In this document: one piece after another, positions 57,704 through 64,000 of the stretch
Layout: each line of letters begins with the position of its first letter
Position numbering within the stretch: position 1 is the stretch's first letter
Origin: Salinarimonas sp.
GTDB lineage: Bacteria > Pseudomonadota > Alphaproteobacteria > Rhizobiales > Beijerinckiaceae
Length of the DNA stretch: 64,000 nucleotides
Direction: 5' to 3'
Assembly (NCBI RefSeq): GCF_040111675.1
Contig: NZ_CP157794.1
Span: forward strand, 4,937,501-5,001,500
Notes under the pieces: generated by a model
Databases searched by the model: none
Told to the model about the DNA's origin: nothing
Seen by the model: the letters and a program-made list of their open reading frames with translations, nothing else
Translations under genes and position numbers: made by a program

Positions 57704-58148
57704 GCCCCTGCCCCGCATCGCCGCCGTCACGCCCGAGCGGGGACGGCGCATCACGGTGAACTGGGCCGGGGGCGGACGCCGAACGGTGGACCTCGCACCG
57801 TTGATCTTCACGTATCGATTCTACCGACGGCTCCGCGACGACGATGCGCTGTTCGCCAGCGTACACCCGACCGACGGCGGAGCGGCCATCGCCTGGGGGG
57901 CGGACGACGCCATCGACATGGATGCGTCATCGGTGGCGCGGCTCGCCGAAGAGACGATGGAGCCCGCGGACTTCGTCGCATTCATGAAACGGCACGGCCT
58001 GACCTACGACGCCGCGGCTGCACAGCTCGGGATCAGCCGGCGTCTCGTCGCTTACTATGCGGCGGAACGCGAGGCGCCCCGTCCTATCGCGCTCGCCTGC
58101 GCGTATCTGGATTCCGTGCTGCCGACACGCGATGGCGCGTCCGCCTAG
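57666..58148 (+). CDS. DUF2442 domain-containing protein with C-terminal HTH-like part
   Basis: A 160-aa protein. The DUF2442 part is at about residues 25-75 (GRRITVNWAGGGRRTVDLAP, then FASVHPTDGGAAIAWG). The C-terminal third has a helix-turn-helix look: EPADFVAFMKRHGLTYDAAA and QLGISRRLVAYYAA, as in Xre-type regulators. Its ATG overlaps the remains of the DUF4160 gene, the arrangement of DUF4160-DUF2442 pairs, which are considered toxin-antitoxin-like. With the partner broken, it may now be an orphan regulator. Base composition is lower in GC than neighbours, suggesting acquisition. Confidence 0.75.
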   Translation: MSATDADMIEVGEPLPRIAAVTPERGRRITVNWAGGGRRTVDLAPLIFTYRFYRRLRDDDALFASVHPTDGGAAIAWGADDAIDMDASSVARLAEETMEPADFVAFMKRHGLTYDAAAAQLGISRRLVAYYAAEREAPRPIALACAYLDSVLPTRDGASA

Positions 58149-58180
58149 CGCGAGATCCCGACGGGACCCGGAGGCCCGCC

Positions 58181-59890
58181 TCACCCCGTCAGCCGCTCGA
58201 ACCGCCAGCTCAGCACCGGCGTCGCGCCGGTGTCGAAGGCCACCACGATCTGGCGGGCCTTGCGGGCGCCGTCGGTGGCGGAGAGGTAGAGGCTCTCCTC
58301 GAGCCGGGCCTCGATGCCCTCCGCGCGGGTCTGGAGCACGAATTGCCAGCTCTCGCCGTTGGGCAGGCCGAGCAGCACCACCCGGCCGTTCTGGGCGCGG
58401 CTCGCCTTGACGCCCGGGTGAAGATGGAAGCGCGCGGCGGCGGGGAGCGCGCGCAGGCCCTCGGCGGCGGCGATCAGGCGATCCTCGCCCGAAAGGCCGC
58501 CGCCGTCGGGGTCGAGGGCGAAGAGGCGCTCGTGGACTGCGCCGAAGACGCGGGCATAGCCGTCGTGACGGGCCTTGAGCCGCAGCGGATCCGGCCGCTC
58601 GACGTCGGGCGGGCGCGGTCCGTCGACGATCACGTCGCCGACGCGCCGGGCGAGCCAGGCGGCGGGCAGCCGCGCGAGGCCCTTGGCGTCGCCGGCGAAG
58701 CGGGCGGACGACGCGCGGTCGAGCGCGATCGTCGAATGCGCGGCGGTGGCGCGGGCGGCGTCCGCGAGCGGATCCGAGCGGTCGCGCGGCGCGCCGAGAT
58801 TGACGACGATCCGCGCCTCGCCGGAGGTGAGCTCGAAGGACAGGCAGCCCGCGCCGGCGTCGGCCGAGACGAAGGGCGGCGGCGGCGCGCCGACATCGGC
58901 GACGAGGACGAGCCGTCCGGCCTCGAGCCGCTCGTAGCCCGACAGCAGCCCGCGCTGCAGCGGGCTCGCCCGGCTCTCGTCGTAGAACAGGAGCGTCGTC
59001 AGGTGGTCGACCGGCGTCGAGCCCATGCCGTTGAAATGGCTGAGCGTCCCGTCGCCCTGGCGCAGCAGCCGCAGCATCGGCGGCATGCGGTCGACGGCGC
59101 GCAGCAGCGCTTCCGGCGGGTCGACGCCGCGGGCGAGATAGACCTGCCTCAGCGGAAGCAGATCGAGCAGGAGGTCGAGCACGGCGCGCGGATTGCGGCC
59201 GAGATGGCCGCCGTCGGCGAGGATCTGGGCGTCGAGCTCGCGCCTGAGGATCTTGGTCGCAGCCCGGCCCATCTGCGCGCACCCCTCGCAGCACAGGCCG
59301 GCATAGGCGAGCGCGATGGCGCAGTGCAGCCGCGTCAGCGGGCGCGGGGCGACGCGCACGGCGCGGGCGCAGATGCGCAGGTCGCGGGCGAGGCCGCGCA
59401 TGAAGCGCTGGTAGAACACGTGGTCGGCGCCCTCGACGATGAGCGGCGACTGGGTGAGGAACGAGACGACCCGCCGCGCCGCCACCTCCGGCTTGCGCAC
59501 GGCGGGCATGTGCGCCTCGCGCAGGAACTCGTCGACGAGGGCGCGGGCATTGGCGCGCGCGAGCGCCGTGTCCGCCGCGCGCAGGTGCCGGAGCCAGGCG
59601 AAGCCGTGCAGGATGTCGGACCAGGCCGGAGAGGGCGGCTCGAGCTCGAAGGGCGAGCGCCCGCCGGTGGCGAGGGCCCGGCCGCCGAAGACGAAATAGC
59701 CGGCGTAGATGTCGTCCGCGATGGTCGCGTCGGCCGTGCGCATGTCGGGAGGCACGATCACGAGCCGCTCGGGCGTGCGCGCACGCACCCCGGCGAGCCC
59801 GAGCAGGCTCGCGGTCTCGGCGCGCAGGGCGCGCCCGGCTTCGCGCAGGGCGAGCCCGGTCAGGCGCCAGCGATCGGGCGTCGTCGTCAC
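58181..59890 (-). CDS. heparinase II/III family protein
   Basis: A 569-aa protein with an N-terminal alpha-helical toroid (WRLTGLALREAGRALRAE, then FAWLRHLRAAD and GGHLGRNPRAVLDLLLDLL) and a C-terminal beta-sandwich, typical of the heparinase II/III-like lyases. LSHFNGMGSTPVDHL marks the centre. No signal peptide is visible. The role in Rhizobiales is unknown, though the gene is conserved beside rsmB and purH in many of them. I choose GTG at 59890, with GGGGGAC just upstream; a GTG 105 bases earlier would add a Pro/Asn-rich leader. Confidence 0.85.
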   Translation of the reverse strand: MTTTPDRWRLTGLALREAGRALRAETASLLGLAGVRARTPERLVIVPPDMRTADATIADDIYAGYFVFGGRALATGGRSPFELEPPSPAWSDILHGFAWLRHLRAADTALARANARALVDEFLREAHMPAVRKPEVAARRVVSFLTQSPLIVEGADHVFYQRFMRGLARDLRICARAVRVAPRPLTRLHCAIALAYAGLCCEGCAQMGRAATKILRRELDAQILADGGHLGRNPRAVLDLLLDLLPLRQVYLARGVDPPEALLRAVDRMPPMLRLLRQGDGTLSHFNGMGSTPVDHLTTLLFYDESRASPLQRGLLSGYERLEAGRLVLVADVGAPPPPFVSADAGAGCLSFELTSGEARIVVNLGAPRDRSDPLADAARATAAHSTIALDRASSARFAGDAKGLARLPAAWLARRVGDVIVDGPRPPDVERPDPLRLKARHDGYARVFGAVHERLFALDPDGGGLSGEDRLIAAAEGLRALPAAARFHLHPGVKASRAQNGRVVLLGLPNGESWQFVLQTRAEGIEARLEESLYLSATDGARKARQIVVAFDTGATPVLSWRFERLTG

Positions 59891-59991
59891 CTCGTCCCCC
59901 GGTATGGGCCGTTCTCCCGAGGGAACGCCCTCAGGGTTAATCTGAGGTAACCGGTTCGGCGCGATTTCGACGAAATTCGGTAGCGACCGAT

Positions 59992-60804
59992 TCACCGCGT
60001 CGGATGCGGCGGCGTCGGCGCGCCGGCGCGGCCGAGCCCGACATTGAGCGCGCGGCGGACCTCGTCCTCGGCGCGGGCGGCGGCGCGCTTGCGGTCGGTC
60101 GCGGCGTCGAAGGGGATCGGCGAGCCCCAGCGGATCTCGACGTCGACGGGCCCGGCCTTCAGGAAGGCGCCGAGGTGCGGCACGAGATCCATGTCGCCGT
60201 ACCAGGCGATCTCCGGCCGCTCGCGGCGGGTCAGGGGCAGGCCGTCGCGGCGAGTGTAGACCAGCGCGAGGGGCTGGAGCACGATCTCGTCGAGGGAATG
60301 GTCGGCGAGCGCGAGCCGCGCGGCGCCGACGAGCGAGGTGCGGAACGGCAGGAGCCGCTGCCCGTCCCCCGTCGTGCCCTCGGCGAAGAGCACGATCAGC
60401 TCGCCCCGGGCGAGGCGGCGCGCGATGGTGGCGTTGACCTCGGACGTCGCCGCCTTGCGCTCGCGCTCGATGAAGATCGAGCGCTGCAGCCGCGCCAGCG
60501 TGCCGAAGAGCGGCCAGCCGGCGATCTCCGATTTCGCCACGAAGGAGAGCGGCCTGAGGCTGCCGAGCACAACGATGTCCAACCAGGAGACGTGGTTGGA
60601 CAGGACGAGCGTCGGCGTCTCCTTCGGCGGATGGCCGATCTGCGTCACGCGGACGCCCAGCGCCCACAGGCCGATGCGGTGGAACAGCACCGGGATGCGC
60701 CGGCCGATCGCCCAGTGGAAGCGCACGCCGAGCGCCTGCGGCCCGATCAGCAGCACGAGCGCGAGGGCGTAGACGAGAAGGCGCAGGAGCTTTCCGGGAC
60801 CCAT
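59992..60804 (-). CDS. lysophospholipid/1-acyl-glycerol-3-phosphate acyltransferase (PlsC family)
   Basis: A 270-aa membrane-bound acyltransferase. An N-terminal helix (LLRLLVYALALVLLIGPQA), then the catalytic NHVSWLD (HX4D) near residue 70, SEIAGWPLFGTLARLQRSIF, and EGTTGDG near 140, the substrate-binding motif. It probably makes phosphatidic acid or acylates an ornithine or related lyso-lipid. It lies 8 bases after rimI, so a rimI-plsC operon is likely. The C-terminus is basic and alanine-rich. Confidence 0.88.
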   Translation of the reverse strand: MGPGKLLRLLVYALALVLLIGPQALGVRFHWAIGRRIPVLFHRIGLWALGVRVTQIGHPPKETPTLVLSNHVSWLDIVVLGSLRPLSFVAKSEIAGWPLFGTLARLQRSIFIERERKAATSEVNATIARRLARGELIVLFAEGTTGDGQRLLPFRTSLVGAARLALADHSLDEIVLQPLALVYTRRDGLPLTRRERPEIAWYGDMDLVPHLGAFLKAGPVDVEIRWGSPIPFDAATDRKRAAARAEDEVRRALNVGLGRAGAPTPPHPTR

Positions 60805-60811
60805 CCCCGCC

Positions 60812-61294
60812 TCAGAGGTCGAGCGAGAGGGTCAGCGCCGCGGCCCGGCTGCCGTCGGCGCGGCGGTAATAGCCCTCGCGGCGCCCGACCTGCACGAAGC
60901 CGAAGCGATCGTAGAGCCGCCGCGCCGGTCGGTTGGCCTCGTCCACTTCGAGGTGCAGCCGCGCGACGCCTTCCCGGCGCAGGGTCTCGAGATGCCGGTC
61001 GAGGAGCGTGCGGGAAAAGCCGCGGCCGCGCACCGCCGGATCGAGGGCGATGGTGAGGATCTCGGCCTCGTCGATGACGGCGCGGGAGAGGACGAAGCCC
61101 TTGGGCCGCTTCGCATCGCCGAGGAAGAGCCCGTCGGCGATCACGCCGCGATCGGCGATCAGCCCCTCCAGATCGGTGGCGCTCCAGCCGTGGGCGAAGC
61201 TCGCGGCGTGAATCGCGGCGCAGGCGGGAGCGTGCGCGGCGGACAGCGGCGCGACGACGGGAAGGACCGGCTGCGCGGTGCGCCAGGGCGGCAT
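60812..61294 (-). CDS. rimI: ribosomal protein-alanine N-acetyltransferase, RimI-like
   Basis: GNAT protein of 160 aa that N-terminally acetylates S18 or similar targets. FAHGWSATDLEGLI near 35, then EILTIALDPAVRGRGFSRTLL (acetyl-CoA loop), LHLEVDEANRPARRLYDRFGF and GRREGYYRRADGSRAAALTL are all typical of RimI. Its ATG shares one base with the tsaB stop. tsaB-rimI pairing is widespread, which supports the name over other GNATs. Confidence 0.9.
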   Translation of the reverse strand: MPPWRTAQPVLPVVAPLSAAHAPACAAIHAASFAHGWSATDLEGLIADRGVIADGLFLGDAKRPKGFVLSRAVIDEAEILTIALDPAVRGRGFSRTLLDRHLETLRREGVARLHLEVDEANRPARRLYDRFGFVQVGRREGYYRRADGSRAAALTLSLDL

Positions 61295-61977
61295 CAGCGC
61301 CTCGCGATGCGCGCGGCGTCCTGCGGACGCGCGTCCGGCGCGCGCAAGTAGAGCGGCTTGGGCAGCGCGCCGGCGGGATCGGCGGCGAGCCCGAGCCGGG
61401 CGACCCAGGCGATCTCGGGGGCCGGCTCCGCGTCGGCGAGGGTGACCTCGACGCCCTTCTGCAGCGCCTCCGCGGCGACGATCGGCCCGCCGGAGCCGGA
61501 GACGACGACGGCGCCCGAGCCGAGGTAGCGCACCGCCTCGCGCACCGCCATGTGCGCCGGGGCGACGACCGTGCGCCCGCCCGGGGCGACGGCCTGGAAA
61601 TAGACGCCGCCGTGGCGGGCGTCGATGGCGGCGGCGAGCATGCGCCGCTCACCGGCCGCGACGAGGGGCGCGAGCAGCGCCGAGAGAGTCGAGACGCCCA
61701 CCACCGGCGCCTTCGCCGCGAGCCCGATGGCGCGCGCGGCCGAGATGCCGACCCGCAGCCCCGTATAGCTGCCGGGCCCGATGGTCACGGCCACCCGGTC
61801 GAGGCTCGCGAAGCCGCCCGGCACGCCGGCCATCACCCGCTCGATCTGCGGCAGGAGCGCCTCGGCGTGGCCGCGAACCATGGGCAGCGATTCGCGCGCG
61901 AGCGGCGCGCTCGCCCCGGCGTCGAGGACGCAGGCCGAGCAGGCTTCGAGCGCGGTGTCGATGGCGAGGATGCGCAC
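61294..61977 (-). CDS. tsaB: tRNA t6A synthesis protein TsaB
   Basis: A 227-aa partner of TsaD in forming threonylcarbamoyl-adenosine at position 37 of ANN-reading tRNAs. It opens RILAIDTALEACSACVLDAG; RVAVTIGPGSYTGLRVGISAARAIGLA near 70-95 is the family hallmark. The start is GTG. It overlaps rimI by one base. Together with the TsaE fusion at 50569-52158 it shows the t6A pathway is encoded in two places here; tsaD and tsaC are outside the window. Confidence 0.93.
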   Translation of the reverse strand: MRILAIDTALEACSACVLDAGASAPLARESLPMVRGHAEALLPQIERVMAGVPGGFASLDRVAVTIGPGSYTGLRVGISAARAIGLAAKAPVVGVSTLSALLAPLVAAGERRMLAAAIDARHGGVYFQAVAPGGRTVVAPAHMAVREAVRYLGSGAVVVSGSGGPIVAAEALQKGVEVTLADAEPAPEIAWVARLGLAADPAGALPKPLYLRAPDARPQDAARIARR

Positions 61978-62020
61978 CGGGGGAGCCTCGTGACGTGTCT
62001 TTCCGTGTCGTGACGAAGCT

Positions 62021-62629
62021 TTACGCGATCGCGCAGAATTCCTCGAACGAAAAACGCGGCAGCCGCGGCTTCAGCGCGGCGGGATCGCCGTAGCCGAGGT
62101 TGACGAGGAAGTTCGCCTCGACGTCGCCTTGCGGGAAGAACTCGCGCGTCACGCCCGCGGCGTCGAAGCCGGACATCGGGCCGCAATCGAGGCCGAGCGC
62201 CCGCGCCGCCAGGATCAGGTAGGCGCCCTGCAGCGTGCCGTTGCGAAAGGCGTTCTCGCGGATCTTCGCCTCGGAGGAGGTGAACCAGGACGGGGCGGAC
62301 GGCTCGTGCGGGAACAGCCGGTCGAGCTTCTCGTAGAAGCGCAGGTCGTAGGCGACGATGGCGGTGGCGGGCGCGGCCATGGTCTTGGCGCGATTGCCCT
62401 TTGAGAGAAGCGGCTCGAGCCGGGCCTTGGCCTCGGGCGAGACCACGAAGACGATCCGCGCCGGGCAGCAATTGGCGCTCGTCGGGCCGTTCTTCGTCAG
62501 GTCGGCGAGGGCGCGCAGGGTCGTCTCGGAGACCGGCTTGTCGAGCCATGCGGCATGGGTGCGCGCCTCGCGGAAGAGCTGGTCGAGCGCGGCGTCGGAG
62601 AGCGGGGCGTGCGGGGAAGGCTTGGTCAT
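62021..62629 (-). CDS. nitroreductase family protein, RutE-like (malonic semialdehyde reductase)
   Basis: FMN-dependent enzyme of 202 aa. The subgroup marks are LTKNGPTSANCCPARIVFV near 50, SEAKIRENAFRNGTLQGAYLILAARALGLDCGPMSGFD-like sequence in the centre, and FLVNLGYGD near the end. RutE reduces malonic semialdehyde from uracil breakdown to 3-hydroxypropionate, but family members act on various substrates. No other rut genes are nearby. The ATG has GAGGAG about ten bases upstream. Confidence 0.87.
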   Translation of the reverse strand: MTKPSPHAPLSDAALDQLFREARTHAAWLDKPVSETTLRALADLTKNGPTSANCCPARIVFVVSPEAKARLEPLLSKGNRAKTMAAPATAIVAYDLRFYEKLDRLFPHEPSAPSWFTSSEAKIRENAFRNGTLQGAYLILAARALGLDCGPMSGFDAAGVTREFFPQGDVEANFLVNLGYGDPAALKPRLPRFSFEEFCAIA

Positions 62630-62729
62630 CTGCGATTGCGCTCCTCGTTGATCGACGCCGCGGACATAGGCCGCCGGCGGCGCGGTTTCGAGGGGCGCGG
62701 ACGCCAATCCGTTTTCGCGCTGCGGGCGT

Positions 62730-63071
62730 TCAGGCGAGGGTTCGCTCGGCTGCCTCCCTGAGAACATCCTCGCTCCACTGATTCAGGCTTTTCCCCGTCG
62801 CCTCCGCCGCAGTCGCCGCCGCGGCGTGAACCGTAGGCTCGATGCGCAACATCAGATTACCCGAGAAGGAGCGCTCCGGCGCTTTACCCACGCGTTCGCA
62901 GGTCTCGAGATAGTCTTCGACGGCCTCCACGAACGCGGCCTTCAAATCGGCGACGTTGTCAGCATGGAACCCGACGATATCGTTGATTCCGATGAGATGC
63001 CCGACGAAGATCTCGTCGTCCGCATCGAAGGCCACCGTAGCCTTGTAGCCCTTGTGATTCAAAAGGTTCAT
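62730..63071 (-). CDS. hicB: HicB-family antitoxin
   Basis: A 113-aa protein with an N-terminal partial RNase H-like HicB domain (EIFVGHLIGINDIVGFHADN) and a C-terminal ribbon-helix-helix-type part (SGNLMLRIEPTVHAAAATAA, then KSLNQWSEDVLREA). The start overlaps the hicA stop by four bases. It should neutralise HicA and bind its own promoter, which lies upstream of hicA in 63323-63417. GC content is lower than around it. Confidence 0.9.
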   Translation of the reverse strand: MNLLNHKGYKATVAFDADDEIFVGHLIGINDIVGFHADNVADLKAAFVEAVEDYLETCERVGKAPERSFSGNLMLRIEPTVHAAAATAAEATGKSLNQWSEDVLREAAERTLA

Positions 63072-63322
63072 GGCCGAACCCCAATCTCCGTCAAAAACCG
63101 GCGTGCGTCGCGCACCTGGTAGCGCTTCGCCTCCTTGGCCGGGTGAGGTCGGTGGAAAACGGCTACGAACCCGTCCTTCTCGAAGCGGACGCGCGAACCG
63201 CGCCCCTCGACGATCCTGCAGCCCAGCGCGACGAACAGGGCTTCGATCGAAGCCCATGAGATCGCGCTCGACACAGGCTCGGCGAAGACCGACTGGAGCG
63301 TTCTCTCATGCTTGCTGTTCAT
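63068..63322 (-). CDS. hicA: HicA-family toxin (mRNA interferase)
   Basis: An 84-aa double-stranded-RNA-binding-like toxin. The catalytic His lies in FVAVFHRPHPAKEAKRYQV; IEALFVALGCRIVEGRGSRVRF is typical of HicA_toxin proteins. The order hicA-hicB with a four-base overlap (ATGA) is standard. N-terminal KHERTLQSVF is found in the variant that pairs with RHH-type HicB. The catalytic residue is intact, so the toxin is likely active. Confidence 0.9.
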   Translation of the reverse strand: MNSKHERTLQSVFAEPVSSAISWASIEALFVALGCRIVEGRGSRVRFEKDGFVAVFHRPHPAKEAKRYQVRDARRFLTEIGVRP

Positions 63323-63417
63323 GCAAGCATGTTACTCGGTGCCGCCGCCCATTCAACTAAAAACGCGAACGAGGCGCTCTCGCGCCCCGCCCCGAACCCA
63401 TCCGAGAGGGAGCCCCC

Positions 63418-63981
63418 TCAGATCTGCTGGACTTCCTGCACTTCCGGCACGAAGTGGCGCAGCAGGTTCTGGATGCCGTGCTTGAGCGTCGCCGTGGAGG
63501 AGGGGCAGCCGGCGCAGGCGCCCTTCATGGCGAGGAAGACGACGCCGTCGCGATAGCCGCGGAAGGTGATGTCGCCGCCGTCGCCGGCCACCGCCGGGCG
63601 CACGCGGGTCTCGAGCAGGTCCTTGATGGTGGCGACCGTGTCGGCGTCCTCCTCGGCGAAGAACTCCTCGTCGGCGTCGCCTCCGGCGCCGGGCGCGGTG
63701 GTCTCGATCACCGGCTGGCCCGACATGAAGTGCTCCATGATCGCGCCCAGGATCGCGGGCTTGAGGTGCTGCCACTCGCCCTCGCCCTTGGTGATGGTGA
63801 CGAAGTCGTAGCCGAAGAACACGCCGGCGACGCCCGGGATCGCGAACAGGCGCTGCGCCAGCGGCGAGCCCTCCGCTCCGGCGGGATCGCGGGCGTCGAA
63901 GGTGCCGCGCTCCATCACGACGCGCCCGGGAAGGAACTTCAGCGTCGCGGGGTTCGGCGTGGCTTCGGTCTGGATGAACAT
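63418..63981 (-). CDS. NifU-family iron-sulfur scaffold/carrier protein (Nfu)
   Basis: A 187-aa Fe-S cluster carrier. The N-terminal Nfu domain (MFIQTEATPNPATLKFLPGR) covers about residues 1-90, and the C-terminal NifU-like domain has the CxxC cluster site in GACAGCPSS near 155, after ITFRGYRDGVVFLAM. This layout matches the mitochondrial NFU1/bacterial Nfu type and probably delivers 4Fe-4S clusters to enzymes such as lipoate synthase or aconitase. The ATG is near the window end; the next gene upstream is outside. Confidence 0.93.
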   Translation of the reverse strand: MFIQTEATPNPATLKFLPGRVVMERGTFDARDPAGAEGSPLAQRLFAIPGVAGVFFGYDFVTITKGEGEWQHLKPAILGAIMEHFMSGQPVIETTAPGAGGDADEEFFAEEDADTVATIKDLLETRVRPAVAGDGGDITFRGYRDGVVFLAMKGACAGCPSSTATLKHGIQNLLRHFVPEVQEVQQI

Positions 63982-64000
63982 GGCGTCACTCGGGTTCTGT

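Noticed and set aside
57705..57866. Minus-strand open frame opposite the DUF2442 gene
   Set aside because: No start signal or protein-like content; the plus-strand gene has family motifs.
1..64000. tRNA, rRNA, CRISPR arrays, prophage or insertion sequences
   Set aside because: I looked for T-loop-like sequence, regularly spaced repeats, integrase or transposase motifs and found none that hold up.

Overview
The window is about 64 kb of very GC-rich (near 70%), tightly packed bacterial chromosome. Gene content points to an alphaproteobacterium of the order Hyphomicrobiales (Rhizobiales): a phaR/phaA/phaB block, an acpXL-fabZXL-fabF2XL-fabF1XL cluster of the type that makes the very-long-chain acyl group of lipid A, the lptC-lptA-lptB block, a fused TsaE-phosphotransferase, and a heparinase-like gene close to purH. 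The overall look resembles Methylobacteriaceae or Salinarimonas-type organisms, but I cannot fix the genus from sequence alone. Most of it is core chromosome. No rRNA, tRNA, CRISPR array, prophage or transposase was seen.

Layout. 1-7.3 kb: M23 peptidase (cut by the window edge), AEC transporter, gluQ, AlkA-type glycosylase, lptB-lptA-lptC and an RNase D (cell envelope and repair). 7.4-10.3 kb: phaR diverging from phaA-phaB, which makes (R)-3-hydroxybutyryl-CoA for polyhydroxybutyrate. 10.3-17.9 kb: Lrp-type regulator diverging from a 1152-aa indolepyruvate ferredoxin oxidoreductase, a GMC oxidoreductase diverging from an iron alcohol dehydrogenase, and a VIT1/CCC1-like protein. 18.7-22.3 kb: a soluble PAS chemoreceptor followed by a PAS-PAS-GGDEF-EAL protein. 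22.3-23.1 kb: a small island of overlapping unknown genes. 23.2-27.2 kb: the very-long-chain fatty acid operon. 27.5-33 kb: a methyltransferase and an RND efflux pair. 33-39.3 kb: a TAXI-type TRAP transporter with a universal stress protein, diverging from an SDR gene and a denD-like gene. 39.4-41.2 kb: rsmB flanked by two inverted copies of a ~176-bp repeat. 41.2-47.1 kb: a second PAS chemoreceptor, then the ffh-GNAT-rpsP-rimM-trmD translation operon. 47.3-49.7 kb: VapBC, a YdcH-like protein, RidA and a degenerate receiver-GGDEF protein. 49.8-54.7 kb: a sensor kinase, a TsaE-AmgK-like fusion and a MurU-like nucleotidyltransferase, which read as tRNA t6A synthesis plus peptidoglycan sugar recycling. 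54.9-64 kb: SIMPL protein, purH, a broken DUF4160 gene with an intact DUF2442 neighbour, heparinase-like gene, plsC-like gene, rimI, tsaB, a RutE-like nitroreductase, HicAB and a NifU-family protein.

Functional themes are envelope building (LPS transport, very-long-chain acyl groups, murein recycling), carbon storage, c-di-GMP and chemosensory signalling, and translation or tRNA modification (gluQ, trmD, rimM, rpsP, ffh, rsmB, tsaE, tsaB, rimI). I see no convincing wholly new multi-gene system. The observations most worth a second look are a fatty-acid synthase partner that has lost its catalytic cysteine, the repeat family flanking rsmB, a membrane-protein gene apparently split in two, a receiver-GGDEF protein missing its phosphorylation aspartate, and two soluble chemoreceptors built from the same PAS module.
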